DNA of 64,000 nucleotides from Paludibacteraceae bacterium. Lineage in GTDB: Bacteria > Bacteroidota > Bacteroidia > Bacteroidales > Paludibacteraceae. Position 1 is the first letter of the stretch; the number at the start of each line of letters is the position of its first letter. Position numbers and translations under genes: made by a program. The stretch is from the NCBI GenBank assembly GCA_017558065.1, contig JAFYWK010000043.1:1-64000 (forward strand), given 5' to 3'. Of this stretch, positions 16,098-25,584 are shown piece by piece. The notes under the pieces are model-generated. The model worked only from the letters and a program-made list of their open reading frames with translations, was not told the DNA's origin and searched no databases.

Positions 16098-16150
16098 AGG
16101 GTGGTGGTCACGTCTCTTGGTGGCTGCTCGTCGCTATCATCCTACAACAA

Positions 16151-16175
16151 CAAAAGCACCCAAAAGGTGCTTTTG
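16151..16175. terminator. Hairpin between priA and tRNA-Pro
   Basis: A perfect 10-bp stem CAAAAGCACC/GGTGCTTTTG with a 5-nt loop. On the minus strand it follows the tRNA directly; on the plus strand it lies 54 nt after priA. Confidence 0.7.
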
Positions 16176-16178
16176 CTG

Positions 16179-16251
16179 TCGAGGAGAGGCGACTCGAACG
16201 CCCGACCCCCACGTCCCGAACGTGGTGCGCTACCAACTGCGCTACTCCTCG
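16179..16251 (-). tRNA. tRNA-Pro (anticodon CGG)
   Basis: On the minus strand: acceptor CGAGGAG/CTCCTCG, D arm with GCGCAGTTGGTAGCGC, anticodon stem CCACG/CGTGG around loop TTCGGGA giving anticodon CGG, and T loop TTCGAGT. Discriminator A, CCA not encoded. Its first 10 nt overlap the 3' end of the upstream Dabb gene on the same strand. Confidence 0.92.
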
Positions 16252-16547
16252 TAATCCACAGCGCTACGGGCTGACTTGCACTTGCCAATATACTGCGCTA
16301 CCTTCACATGCTCTGGGTGCGTAGCATACGTATCCAAATCTTCCCATGTGCGGAAGGTGCAAGTCAAACAAATATCATGGTCGGTGTTCTTGGCGTTAGG
16401 GATATTGATACCCACGGTCTCGTCCACCAATACATCAATCTTATCGCGCAATGCGAGCAATCCATCACGAATAATCTGGGCATTCTCCATTTTCGTTTTG
16501 CCCTCTGCCTCGTCTAACAGACGAAAAAATACTACATGCTTTATCAT
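16242..16547 (-). CDS. Dabb family stress-responsive alpha/beta barrel protein
   Basis: A 101-residue protein of the Dabb fold, a dimeric ferredoxin-like barrel. It has the typical start MIKHVVFFRL, a helix with MENAQIIRDGLLALRDKI and the end HPEHVKVAQYIGKCKSARSAVDYEE, where the HPxH motif is conserved. No catalytic activity is assigned to most members. Its last codons and stop TAG are inside the 5' end of tRNA-Pro, so processing of the tRNA from a shared transcript would remove the stop codon from the message. Confidence 0.88.
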   Translation of the reverse strand: MIKHVVFFRLLDEAEGKTKMENAQIIRDGLLALRDKIDVLVDETVGINIPNAKNTDHDICLTCTFRTWEDLDTYATHPEHVKVAQYIGKCKSARSAVDYEE

Positions 16548-16574
16548 AACTATGAATTTTGAATTCTGATTGTT

Positions 16575-16670
16575 CTCCTTGCGCTCCGCGCAGAAATCTA
16601 AACTATCTAAACCAATTCTCGTTGTTGTTTAGTTGGGATAGTCTAGATCTCTCGCCGCAGGCGTAGGAGG
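16575..16670. repeat. Inverted pair of REP-like elements (family B)
   Basis: A minus-oriented copy (16575-16613) and a plus-oriented copy (16627-16670). Each has a body like GTTTAGATAGTTTAGATTTCT, a short hairpin and TAGGAG or a variant. Hairpins here are TGCGC-GGA-GCGCA and CGCC-GCA-GGCG. The pair lies between the M13 peptidase stop and the Dabb start. Confidence 0.75.
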
Positions 16671-16677
16671 TATATTT

Positions 16678-18696
16678 TTACCAAATACTTACGCGTTTCT
16701 CAGGAGCCAAGTACATAGGCGACTCCTCGGTCACATTCCATGCCTCATACCATGCGCCGATATGTGGCAACGCGCCATTCACACGCCACATGCCCAGTGA
16801 GTGAGGGTCAGACTTTGTGCGTTGCAATACCTCCTCTGGACGGATATTACCAGCCCACACATTGGCATACGCCAAGAAGAAGCGTTGCTCTGGTGTCAAG
16901 CCATCCTTCTCGCCTAAAGCCTCTTCGCCTTTCGCCTTCTTCGCCTTTTGTGCGTTTTGGAACGCCTGATATGCCACTTGCAAACCACCGTGGTCGGCGA
17001 TATTCTCACCCAAAGTGAATTTGCCATTAGCATACACGCCAGGTGCTACCTCGATGGCGTTGAAGTACTCTTCCATCACCTTCGTGCGCTCCTCAAAGCG
17101 TGCGCGATCTTCCTCTGTCCACCAGTTGATCAGGTTGCCGTCCTTGTCAAACTGACTACCTTGGTCGTCAAAGCCGTGGGTCATCTCATGACCAATCACC
17201 ACGCCAATCGCACCATAGTTAAACGCATCGTCCGCATTCATATCAAAAAATGGATATTGCAAGATACCTGCTGGGAAGCAAATCTCGTTGGTTGCTGGGT
17301 TGTAGTATGCGTTCACCGTTTGTGGGGTCATAAACCATTTATCCTTGTCTACGGGCTTACCCAAGAATGACAACGAATAATCTTGCTCAAACTTCGCAGC
17401 GCGTTGAATATTAGCGTAATAGGTTAACTTTGGATCAATCTCCAAAGCAGTATAATCGCGCCATTTATCTGGGTAACCAATCTTCACGGTGAAGGTGTTC
17501 AATTTCTCCATGGCCTTTGCTTTCGTCTCGTCGGACATCCACTCCAAGGCTTGAATACGCTCACCAAGAGCCACTTGCAAGTTCTTCACCAAATCCAGCA
17601 TACGTGCCTTGTTCTCCTCTGGGAAGTATTTCTCTACATACATCACACCCACGGCCTCGCCCAAGGTGCCGTTCACCATCGCTACCGCGCGTTTCCATAG
17701 TGGAGTTGGCTCTTGTCTTCCGCTCAAGATGCGACCATAGAACTCAAAGTTCTGCATAAAAATCTCTTCGGTCAAGAAGTCTGAACTGCCGTCAATCACT
17801 TGCCATGTGAACAAGGTCTTCATATCCTCCAACGACTCCTCAGCGAGCATCTTTCCTGCCTCTTGCAGGTGACGGATTTGACCTACTGACAAACTGTCTG
17901 GAGCAATGTTCAATCCGGCGAAATATACCTTCCAAGCCACCTCAGGAACCAGTTTTTGCAAATCTTCTACCGACATCTTATTATAATTAGCAATAGGATC
18001 GCGCAACTCTACATTGCTAAATGCTGCCTTTGCCAGGCGAGTCTCCAATCGCAACACTGTAGCCGCTTTCTCGGCTGCATTGGCCTGACCATACAACTCA
18101 AACATCTTTTCCATATGCTTCAGATACTCCGCACGGATATGCTTCGTGTGCTCGTCCTCGTCCACATAGTAATCTTTCTGACTGAGCGCAAAACCAGCTT
18201 GGTATTCGTTCAATATATTCATGCTGGAGTTCATCGCGTCGGCATCCACATACATCGCCCACAATCCGTAGTCCATCGCCTTGCCCAATACCTCTGACCA
18301 TTGTGCCTTATCGGTCACATTCTCAATCTCTTGCAGTACTGGCAATACAGGTGTGATACCCTCCGCATTGCGGCGTGCGGTGTCCATGGATAAGTTATAT
18401 ACATCGCCAATCTTTTGTGGGATAGAGCCCATCTTATGTTGCTTGGCTGCGATGTCGGCAATGAGGCCGTTGACCTGCTCGAGGTTGCTGAGTCCCAATT
18501 TGTCAAACGAACCAAAGCGGCTGTACTCGTTTGGCAATGGGTTGTTCTTCATCCATCCGCCACAAGCATATTGGTAGAAATCATTTTGTGCTACTGCGGT
18601 TGTGTCGAGGTTCTCCAAATGAATACCTGTGGTCTGTGGCTTGTTGCATGCTGTTAGTGCCATAAGCGAAAGAAAAAATACAATAGATTTGTTCAT
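16678..18696 (-). CDS. M13 family zinc metallopeptidase lipoprotein (PepO/neprilysin type)
   Basis: A 672-residue endopeptidase with a lipoprotein signal (MNKSIVFFLSLMALTAC, Cys17), so periplasmic or surface anchored. Zinc motif HEMTH near residues 503-507 with GENIAD (third ligand Glu near 564). The substrate-binding VNAYYNP and the N-terminal M13 domain (DFYQYACGGWMK) are present. The usual C-terminal CxxW is KRVSIW without Cys. An Ala/Lys-rich stretch (AQKAKKAKGEEALGEK) is encoded by TTCGCCT-like repeats. It has its own promoter, divergent from glgB. Confidence 0.95.
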   Translation of the reverse strand: MNKSIVFFLSLMALTACNKPQTTGIHLENLDTTAVAQNDFYQYACGGWMKNNPLPNEYSRFGSFDKLGLSNLEQVNGLIADIAAKQHKMGSIPQKIGDVYNLSMDTARRNAEGITPVLPVLQEIENVTDKAQWSEVLGKAMDYGLWAMYVDADAMNSSMNILNEYQAGFALSQKDYYVDEDEHTKHIRAEYLKHMEKMFELYGQANAAEKAATVLRLETRLAKAAFSNVELRDPIANYNKMSVEDLQKLVPEVAWKVYFAGLNIAPDSLSVGQIRHLQEAGKMLAEESLEDMKTLFTWQVIDGSSDFLTEEIFMQNFEFYGRILSGRQEPTPLWKRAVAMVNGTLGEAVGVMYVEKYFPEENKARMLDLVKNLQVALGERIQALEWMSDETKAKAMEKLNTFTVKIGYPDKWRDYTALEIDPKLTYYANIQRAAKFEQDYSLSFLGKPVDKDKWFMTPQTVNAYYNPATNEICFPAGILQYPFFDMNADDAFNYGAIGVVIGHEMTHGFDDQGSQFDKDGNLINWWTEEDRARFEERTKVMEEYFNAIEVAPGVYANGKFTLGENIADHGGLQVAYQAFQNAQKAKKAKGEEALGEKDGLTPEQRFFLAYANVWAGNIRPEEVLQRTKSDPHSLGMWRVNGALPHIGAWYEAWNVTEESPMYLAPEKRVSIW

Positions 18697-18734
18697 ATTC
18701 TAAATAATTTACCAAATAAAGTTGAAATTCGCTG

Positions 18735-18765
18735 CAAAGGTACAAAAAAAAATGCAGACAAGCAA
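18735..18765 (-). promoter_or_regulatory. Bacteroidota-type promoter of the M13 peptidase
   Basis: Minus strand TTG, 20 nt, TACCTTTG, 38 nt before the ATG. Confidence 0.8.
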
Positions 18766-18781
18766 GAAAACCCGATTTTTC

Positions 18782-18812
18782 TTGTGTATGTGAGAAAAAT
18801 TTTGTACCTTTG
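18782..18812 (+). promoter_or_regulatory. Bacteroidota-type promoter of glgB
   Basis: TTG, 20 nt, TACCTTTG, 36 nt before the ATG; back to back with the M13 promoter. Confidence 0.82.
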
Positions 18813-18848
18813 CGCGCTATTTTATGTTAGTATGATAATTATTGTACA

Positions 18849-20885
18849 ATGAAGACATTAAAACTGATACAATCCGATTCTTATCTCCGTCCTTATGCTT
18901 CGGCCATTGAAGGACGTTACAACTATGCCATCGCGCAAGAGAAGAAACTGACAGGCGGTCAGAAACTCAGCGACTGGGCGAATGGCTACATGTTCTTTGG
19001 CTTGCATAAAGTGGGCAAGAAATGGGTACTACGTGAGTGGGCTCCTAATGCCACTGCTATCTATCTTGTAGGCGACTGCAATGGCTGGCAAAAGGACGAG
19101 GCATATCGTTTGCAGCCCACCGAGAATGGTGTTTGGGAGATCACTCTAACCGAGAAGATGCTCCAGCATGAGCAACTCTACAAACTGCTCGTGGAGTGGC
19201 AAGGCGGTAGTGGAGAACGTATCCCCAGTTATGCACGTCGCGTGGTGCAAGATCCGCAAACCAAACTATTCTCTGCACAAGTTTGGGAGCCTATGGAGGT
19301 AAAAGCTGAAAAGTTAAAGGTGAAAGGTGCGAAGCGTCGCAAAGCAGGCGATCCATTGTTTATCTATGAATGCCATATCGGCATGTCCAGCGAGGAGGAG
19401 AAGGTAAACTCCTACGATGAGTTCCGTCGCGATGTGTTGCCTCGTATCGCTAAACTGGGCTACAACTGCTTGCAGATTATGGCTATCCAAGAACACCCTT
19501 ACTATGGCAGTTTTGGTTACCACGTGTCGAACTTCTTTGCTGTTTCTTCGCGCCAAGGCACACCCGAGGAACTCAAGCACCTCATCGCCGATGCACACGC
19601 TTATGGCATGGATGTGATCATGGACATCGTGCACTCGCACGCCGTGAAGAATGAGTTGGAAGGTTTGGGTATGTTCGACGGTACTCCATACCAATACTTC
19701 CACGATGGCGCCAAACGCGAGCACCCAGCATGGGATAGTTTGTGCTTTAACTATGGCAAGGATGAGGTGTTGCACTTCTTGCTCTCCAACTGCAAGTACT
19801 GGATGGATGAGTACGACTTCGACGGCTTCCGCTTTGATGGCGTGACCTCTATGATGTACCAAAGCCATGGTTTGGGCGAGGACTTTGTGGACTATTCTTG
19901 CTACTACAACGGCAACGAGGATGGCGACGCAATTTGCTACCTCACTCTTGCTAACAAACTCATACACGAGGTGAAGAAGAACGCCATCACCATCGCTGAA
20001 GATATGTCGGGTATGCCTGGTTTGGCTTATCCTATCAAGGACGGCGGTATGGGCTTTGACTACCGATTGGCAATGGGTATTCCAGATTTCTGGATTAAGT
20101 ATATCAAAGAGGTGCGCGACGAGGACTGGAAGGCTGGTCATATTTTCTATGAGATGACCAACCGCCGTCAGGATGAGAAGACCATCTCTTATGCCGAGAG
20201 CCACGACCAAGCGCTCGTAGGCGATAAGACTATCATCTTCCGCCTCTGCGATGCGGATATGTATTGGCACTTCGAGAAGGGACACTCTACCTATATGGTG
20301 GACCGCGGTATCGCGCTGCACAAGATGATTCGCCTTGTTACTGCTTCGACCATCAATGGCGGTTACCTCACTTTCATGGGTAACGAGTTCGGTCACCCAG
20401 AGTGGATTGACTTCCCCCGCCAAGGTAACGGCTGGAGCCACAAATATGCCCGCCGTCAGTGGAGTTTGGTGGATAGCCCACGTTACTTCTTCTCCTGTCT
20501 GAATCTCTTTGATGAGAAGATGGTACACCTCTTGCGCGAGCACTTGACACCTGTGAAGGATAGTTATGGCGTGCACTTGCCATGGGAGGATAAACTCTGC
20601 GACAACGAGGGCGATCAAGTAGTGGCATACCAACGCGGTGACCTGGTGTTTGTCTTCAACTGGAATGGCGTGAAGTCCTTCGAGGGCTATGGCATACCTG
20701 TCCCTGCGGGCAAGTACAAGGTGGTACTCAACACCGATGCCAAGGAGTTTGCTGGCTTTGGCCTGTCGGACGACACGGTGGAGCATTTCACCTGTCCCGA
20801 CACGGGCTACCTGCCAGCCAACAAGGGATGGCTACAACTCTATCTTCCCGCTCGTAGTGCAGTGGTTCTCCAGAAAATAGATTAA
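18849..20885 (+). CDS. glgB: 1,4-alpha-glucan branching enzyme
   Basis: A 678-residue GH13 branching enzyme that makes alpha-1,6 links in glycogen. An N-terminal carbohydrate-binding beta domain (about residues 45-150) precedes the barrel. Catalytic motifs are YDFDGFRFDGVTSMMY (nucleophile Asp), AEDMSGMPGL (acid Glu) and AESHDQALVGDK. A C-terminal beta domain follows. Before the barrel is a Lys-rich segment (EKLKVKGAKRRKAGD) encoded by AGGTGAAAGGTG-type repeats. It is followed by nagB after 65 nt, perhaps co-transcribed. Confidence 0.96.
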   Translation: MKTLKLIQSDSYLRPYASAIEGRYNYAIAQEKKLTGGQKLSDWANGYMFFGLHKVGKKWVLREWAPNATAIYLVGDCNGWQKDEAYRLQPTENGVWEITLTEKMLQHEQLYKLLVEWQGGSGERIPSYARRVVQDPQTKLFSAQVWEPMEVKAEKLKVKGAKRRKAGDPLFIYECHIGMSSEEEKVNSYDEFRRDVLPRIAKLGYNCLQIMAIQEHPYYGSFGYHVSNFFAVSSRQGTPEELKHLIADAHAYGMDVIMDIVHSHAVKNELEGLGMFDGTPYQYFHDGAKREHPAWDSLCFNYGKDEVLHFLLSNCKYWMDEYDFDGFRFDGVTSMMYQSHGLGEDFVDYSCYYNGNEDGDAICYLTLANKLIHEVKKNAITIAEDMSGMPGLAYPIKDGGMGFDYRLAMGIPDFWIKYIKEVRDEDWKAGHIFYEMTNRRQDEKTISYAESHDQALVGDKTIIFRLCDADMYWHFEKGHSTYMVDRGIALHKMIRLVTASTINGGYLTFMGNEFGHPEWIDFPRQGNGWSHKYARRQWSLVDSPRYFFSCLNLFDEKMVHLLREHLTPVKDSYGVHLPWEDKLCDNEGDQVVAYQRGDLVFVFNWNGVKSFEGYGIPVPAGKYKVVLNTDAKEFAGFGLSDDTVEHFTCPDTGYLPANKGWLQLYLPARSAVVLQKID

Positions 20886-20950
20886 GGCCTCCCGGACACC
20901 GGCTCCCAAAAAGAAAAAAGAAATATTAACAACATAAAACATTTTACACC

Positions 20951-21760
20951 ATGAGATTTATCGTTCAACCCAACTATGACCTGCTGTCTGAATGGGCAGC
21001 TAACTATGTAGCAAAACGCATCAACGAGTTCGCTCCTAAAGAGGGCACTCCATTCGTTCTCGGTCTGCCAACAGGTTCTTCACCTCTCGGCATGTACCGC
21101 AACCTTATTCGCCTCAATCAAGAGGGTAAAGTCAGCTTCCGTAATGTGGTTACCTTCAATATGGATGAGTATGTTGGTATTCCTCAGGATCACCCTGAGA
21201 GTTACCATACCTTCATGTGGAAGAACTTCTTTTCACATATTGACATTCGTCCTGAGAATGTGAATATCCTCAATGGTAATGCAGAAGACTTGGTGGCTGA
21301 GTGCGCTCGCTACGAAGAGAAAATCAAGAACTACGGCGGTATAATGCTTTTCCTCGGCGGTATTGGTCCAGATGGTCACATCGCTTTCAACGAGCCAGGT
21401 AGTTCCCTCTCTTCTCGCACTCGCATGAAAGAACTTACTACCGACACCATCATTGCTAACTCTCGTTTCTTTGATAATGATGTCAACAAGGTGCCTAAGA
21501 CTGCACTCACCGTTGGTGTAGGTACTATCATGGATGCCAAAGAGGTGCTTATTATGGTGAATGGTCACAACAAGGCGCGTGCTCTCCAACATGCTATTGA
21601 GGAGCCAATCTCACACATGTGGACTATCTCTGCGCTGCAAATGCACCAACACGGTATAATCGTGGCAGATGAGGCTGCGTGCGCAGAACTCAAAGTCGGT
21701 ACTTACAACTACTTCAAAGACATCGAGAAAAACAACCTCGATCCTAAATCCCAGCTCTAA
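20951..21760 (+). CDS. nagB: Glucosamine-6-phosphate deaminase
   Basis: A 269-residue enzyme converting glucosamine-6-phosphate to fructose-6-phosphate and ammonia. Visible motifs are the phosphate-binding [12 protein letters not shown], the catalytic region NMDEYVG (general base Asp) and [16 protein letters not shown] with the catalytic His. Length is normal. Its stop overlaps the cysS start by one base (TAATG), indicating translational coupling. It feeds amino-sugar carbon into glycolysis. Confidence 0.97.
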   Translation: MRFIVQPNYDLLSEWAANYVAKRINEFAPKEGTPFVLGLPTGSSPLGMYRNLIRLNQEGKVSFRNVVTFNMDEYVGIPQDHPESYHTFMWKNFFSHIDIRPENVNILNGNAEDLVAECARYEEKIKNYGGIMLFLGGIGPDGHIAFNEPGSSLSSRTRMKELTTDTIIANSRFFDNDVNKVPKTALTVGVGTIMDAKEVLIMVNGHNKARALQHAIEEPISHMWTISALQMHQHGIIVADEAACAELKVGTYNYFKDIEKNNLDPKSQL

Positions 21761-23223
21761 TGTTGCAAATTTATAATACGCTCTCGCGTCAAAAAGAATA
21801 CTTCAAACCCTTGCACGAAGGACACGTAGGCATGTATGTCTGCGGTCCTACCGTGTACGGCGATGCACACTTGGGACATGCTCGCCCTGCTATCACTTTT
21901 GACCTCCTCTATCGCTATCTTATGCACCTTGGCTACAAGGTACGCTATGTGCGCAACATCACCGATGTAGGCCACTTGGAGCACGATGCCGATGAGGGCG
22001 AAGATAAGATTGCAAAGAAAGCTCGCCTCGAGCAACTCGAACCGATGGAAGTAGTTCAGTATTTCACCAACCGCTACCATCGCGATATGGCACTGCTGAA
22101 TGTACTACCGCCATCTATCGAACCACATGCCAGCGGTCACATCATCGAGCAGATCGCTTTTGTGCAGAAGATCATGGACAAGGGCTATGCCTACGTGAGC
22201 AACGGCAGTGTCTATATGGACGTGGAGAAGTACGCTAAGGATTATCCGTATGGCAAACTCTCTGGTCGTAACCTCGAGGATATCGTTACCGAGACCCGCG
22301 AACTCGATGGTCAGCAAGAGAAGAAGCACAGCTTCGACTTTGCCCTCTGGAAGAAAGCGGCACCTGAACATATCATGCACTGGCCTAGTCCATGGAGCGA
22401 AGGCTTCCCTGGTTGGCATATGGAGTGCTCTGCGATGGGAACCAAGTACCTAGGTGAGCAGTTCGATATTCACGGCGGTGGTATGGACCTCATGTTCCCT
22501 CACCACGAGGCAGAGATTGCACAAAGCTGCGCTGCCTTAGGCAAAGAGAGTGTACGCTACTGGATGCACAACAATATGATTACCATTGCGGGCAAGAAGA
22601 TGGGTAAGAGCTACAACAATTTCATTACCCTGGAGCAATTCTTTGCGGGCAATCATGAACTCTTGGAGCAACCATTCTCGCCAATGACCATCCGCTTCTT
22701 CATTTTGCAAGCACACTATCGTTCTACGGTGGATTTCTCCAACGATGCTCTCGTGGCTGCGGAGAAAGGTCTTGCTCGCTTGACCGAGGCATACCAACGA
22801 CTGATGAAGATCAAGGCATCGGCTGCTTCTAGTGTGGAGATTGGTAATCTTCGTGAGCGTTGCCAAGAGGCAATGGACGACGATCTAAACTCGCCTATTG
22901 TCATCTCCCACCTCTTTGATTCAGCACGCGCTATCAATACTGTGTTTGACGGTAAGGGCACTATCTCAGAGGCAGACTTGAAGGAACTTCGCGAGGTATG
23001 GAAGACCTACGCAATGGATATTCTCGGTCTGCAGTTGGACGGTGCGCAAGATGCTGGTGCAGGTATGGATGCATACAAGGGTGCAGTGGATATGCTGCTC
23101 AATATGCGCCTCGAAGCGAAGCGCAACAAGGATTGGGGTACCAGCGACAAGATCCGCAATGCCCTCACCGAATTGGGCTTCACTATCAAAGATACCAAGG
23201 ACGGCTTCGAATGGAGTTTGTGA
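21760..23223 (+). CDS. cysS: Cysteinyl-tRNA synthetase
   Basis: A 487-residue class I synthetase. The HIGH equivalent is HLGH at residues 37-40, after the zinc ligand Cys28 in YVCGPTVY. Further zinc ligands are in WHMECSAMG and [21 protein letters not shown] [14 protein letters not shown]. The KMSKS equivalent is KMGKS. The C-terminal anticodon-binding helices and the short domain ending GFEWSL are present. The start codon shares a base with the nagB stop. Confidence 0.98.
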   Translation: MLQIYNTLSRQKEYFKPLHEGHVGMYVCGPTVYGDAHLGHARPAITFDLLYRYLMHLGYKVRYVRNITDVGHLEHDADEGEDKIAKKARLEQLEPMEVVQYFTNRYHRDMALLNVLPPSIEPHASGHIIEQIAFVQKIMDKGYAYVSNGSVYMDVEKYAKDYPYGKLSGRNLEDIVTETRELDGQQEKKHSFDFALWKKAAPEHIMHWPSPWSEGFPGWHMECSAMGTKYLGEQFDIHGGGMDLMFPHHEAEIAQSCAALGKESVRYWMHNNMITIAGKKMGKSYNNFITLEQFFAGNHELLEQPFSPMTIRFFILQAHYRSTVDFSNDALVAAEKGLARLTEAYQRLMKIKASAASSVEIGNLRERCQEAMDDDLNSPIVISHLFDSARAINTVFDGKGTISEADLKELREVWKTYAMDILGLQLDGAQDAGAGMDAYKGAVDMLLNMRLEAKRNKDWGTSDKIRNALTELGFTIKDTKDGFEWSL

Positions 23224-23235
23224 CAATTCTGAACA

Positions 23236-23940
23236 ATGTTGAACTATATTAAACAACTGTTGAACATAAGATTAGCCCTGCTTCTGGTGGGGCTAATCTT
23301 TGTATTCTCCGCTTGCGGCACCAAGTCGGATTCTGGACACCAGATTCAGGATACACTCTTCGAGGACACGATGGTATCGTATCCTGGACGTACTTTTAGT
23401 TACAAAGACAAATTCCGTGATACGCAAGCCAAGCAAGAGCAAGCTGCCAAAGCCCTTGGGCTATCCACTCCACCGAAGAACCGCCAAGAGGCGGCGCGTA
23501 TGCGCAGCCAGTTGTCGCTCATCAAGAGCAACGACAACTATATCGTGGACTCGCTCACGCACTCCATCCCTTACCTTGTTCCTGCAGCGGCTGCGGAACT
23601 GGAGCGTATAGGCGAAGGTTTTGCTGATATTCTGCAACGTAATGGCTTGCCGCACTATCAGTTCTATGTCACCAGTGTGCTCCGCACCAAAGAGGATATA
23701 AAGCAGCTACAAAAAAGTGGTAACATCAATGCTACCACTAATTCATGCCATAATTATGGCACCACTTTCGACTTGGCGTACTTCCGTTTTAATAAGGTAA
23801 CGCGCACGCGCGAGTACATGCATCAGGATAATCTGAAACTGGTCTTAGGTCAAGTCCTTCTCAACGAACAACGCGCAGGTCGTATCTATGTCAAATACGA
23901 ATACAAGCAGGCCTGCTTCCATATCACCGTGAGACAATAA
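23236..23940 (+). CDS. DUF5715 family lipoprotein (peptidase M15-like)
   Basis: A 234-residue protein with lipoprotein signal ending VFSAC (Cys27). The folded part (about residues 95-234) contains VTSVLRTKEDIKQLQ and SCHNYGTTFDLAYFRF, the SxHxxGxxxD pattern of D-Ala-D-Ala carboxypeptidases of the VanY/M15 type, ending with ACFHITVR. This fits DUF5715 and suggests a peptidoglycan role in the periplasm. The gene begins 13 nt after cysS, and its 5' region contains GTTGAAC-type short repeats that continue into the coding start. Confidence 0.8.
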   Translation: MLNYIKQLLNIRLALLLVGLIFVFSACGTKSDSGHQIQDTLFEDTMVSYPGRTFSYKDKFRDTQAKQEQAAKALGLSTPPKNRQEAARMRSQLSLIKSNDNYIVDSLTHSIPYLVPAAAAELERIGEGFADILQRNGLPHYQFYVTSVLRTKEDIKQLQKSGNINATTNSCHNYGTTFDLAYFRFNKVTRTREYMHQDNLKLVLGQVLLNEQRAGRIYVKYEYKQACFHITVRQ

Positions 23941-23998
23941 TCCAATAACCTATATCCAATACCCAATAGCCCAAAGGGCGTCCAATATCCGATACCCT
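23941..23998 (+). repeat. Heptamer/hairpin repeat (family A)
   Basis: AATAACC, TATATCC and AATACCC heptamers, the hairpin unit AATAGCCC-AAA-GGGCGTCC, then AATATCC and GATACCC. It fills the gap between convergent DUF5715 and merR-type genes. Confidence 0.75.
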
Positions 23999-24320
23999 AT
24001 ATCTTACTCCTGATCTCCACTAGTTCGGCACGGACACGCTGAAGAATCTCGGCAGCACGCTGACGGAAGTCGGCTTGGCGTTTGCCTTGTTTGAGTTCTT
24101 GGCGAATGGCCTCAATACGCGTGATATGCATCTCATCACGCAAATACTTGATCTGCTTAATCAAATCAATATCTGCCATAGTGTAATAGCGATTACCATG
24201 GCCATCCTTTCGGGGATCCAACTGAGCGAAATGTTTCTCCCAATAGCGCAATGTGGTAGAAGGAAGCCCTGTCATCTCTTGGGCTTCGGTCATGGAATAA
24301 TATATCTTCTCACTCACCAT
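23997..24320 (-). CDS. MerR family transcriptional regulator
   Basis: A 107-residue protein with an N-terminal MerR winged helix: YYSMTEAQEMTGLPSTTLRYWEKHF (recognition region), then NRYYTMADIDLIKQIKYLRDE. A short coiled-coil helix follows, and there is no effector domain. Such short MerR-like regulators are common in Bacteroidota. Its start overlaps the MltD stop by one base, so it is the last gene of the parA-parB-DUF5683-mltD run; the target is unknown. Confidence 0.88.
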   Translation of the reverse strand: MVSEKIYYSMTEAQEMTGLPSTTLRYWEKHFAQLDPRKDGHGNRYYTMADIDLIKQIKYLRDEMHITRIEAIRQELKQGKRQADFRQRAAEILQRVRAELVEIRSKI

Positions 24321-25576
24321 TATACATTCGGTATCTTGAGCGTTTTGCCTGCGCGTATGAAATCTGAGTTTAGACCGTTAAATGCCTTCAGTCGTTTGAC
24401 ACTCACATGGAACTTAGCCGCTATACCGCCCAGCGTGTCGCCCTCCTTAATCTTATAATACGTGATGCCATTCACCGAATAGCCACCATTCAATCCCGTT
24501 TTCTGCATGAGGTCAATCTCTGCGCGGCGGTTGTGTATCAGCTCTTTGGCTTGATATGCCAAAATAGTGTCCTGCTGATCGATATACGCTCCTGATAGAG
24601 CGATAGGCAAACACAATGCATACTCCTTGCCTCCAGGGATAATATCGCGGGCGTATTGGGGATTCAGTCGGCGTAACTCCTCAATGGTAATATCTAAATT
24701 CGCAGCAATTTGCTTCAGGTGCTGACGCTCGCTGGTTACTATCGTATCGGTGATAGGGTAGAGGTAGTCGGTTGATGGACAAATGCCGTGTACGTCAGCA
24801 TAGTTCATAGCATACGATGCGGCGATAAAGATAGGCAAATAGCCGCGTGTTTCTTTGGGTAAGAAAGGATAAATGCTCCAGAAATCGCGTTTGCCGCCTG
24901 CACGATGAATGGCTTTGTTCACGTTGCCTGGACCGCAGTTATAGGCGGCAATCACCAAGTTCCAGTCGTTGAAAATCTTATACAATGCGCTCAGGAACTT
25001 ACATGCCGCTTCGGTAGAGCGGATAGGGTCCATGCGCTCGTCTATCAGCGAGTTGACTTCCAATCCATATTTCTTGCCTGTAGCAGGCATGAATTGCCAC
25101 AGACCCACGGCTCCCATATGCGAACGCGCTTGTGGATTGAGTGCCGATTCTATCACGGGCAAATAGCATAATTCAAATGGCAAACCGTGCTTGCCTAAGA
25201 TGTCCTCAAACATGGGGAAGTAATATTCCGCCTTGCGTTGCAAACTGGCCAATTGGCGTGGACTATGCTTCACATAACGCAAGATATATCGGCGAACCAC
25301 TTCGTTGTATGGCACTTCTATCACAAAGGGTAATGCCTGCAAACGGGCTTTATACACTGAATCAGGCAATTCGCTAATCAGGGTGTCGGACGTACATTCG
25401 GTGGTGTCCAACTTTGCCAACGCTTCGTCAAAGAAGACAGGAGTCTCAAGGCTATCCAGTGATACGACAATCAAGCTATCAGGGGTGGTGTCATGTAGGC
25501 ACTCAGGAATGGAGTCTTGAGCTATTGTCGGTGCACTCCAGGCGCACAGTAGGAATATGTATAAGAGTTTTTTCAT
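24320..25576 (-). CDS. MltD-type lytic transglycosylase with LysM domain
   Basis: A 418-residue exported enzyme with a signal peptide (cleavage after TIAQ). The SLT domain (about residues 125-270) has catalytic Glu in LPVIESALNP, then SHMGAVGLWQFMPATGKKYGL and AAYNCGPGNVNKAI. A C-terminal LysM (last 45 residues, YYKIKEGDTLGGIAAKFHVS) binds peptidoglycan. It cleaves murein to anhydro-muropeptides. It is eight bases after the DUF5683 gene and overlaps merR, so all are probably co-transcribed with parAB. Confidence 0.92.
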   Translation of the reverse strand: MKKLLYIFLLCAWSAPTIAQDSIPECLHDTTPDSLIVVSLDSLETPVFFDEALAKLDTTECTSDTLISELPDSVYKARLQALPFVIEVPYNEVVRRYILRYVKHSPRQLASLQRKAEYYFPMFEDILGKHGLPFELCYLPVIESALNPQARSHMGAVGLWQFMPATGKKYGLEVNSLIDERMDPIRSTEAACKFLSALYKIFNDWNLVIAAYNCGPGNVNKAIHRAGGKRDFWSIYPFLPKETRGYLPIFIAASYAMNYADVHGICPSTDYLYPITDTIVTSERQHLKQIAANLDITIEELRRLNPQYARDIIPGGKEYALCLPIALSGAYIDQQDTILAYQAKELIHNRRAEIDLMQKTGLNGGYSVNGITYYKIKEGDTLGGIAAKFHVSVKRLKAFNGLNSDFIRAGKTLKIPNV

Positions 25577-25584
25577 TCGTAATG

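Noticed and set aside
19314..20786. 490-residue antisense frame over glgB
   Set aside because: Mirror of glgB codons; no domain pattern, no start signals.
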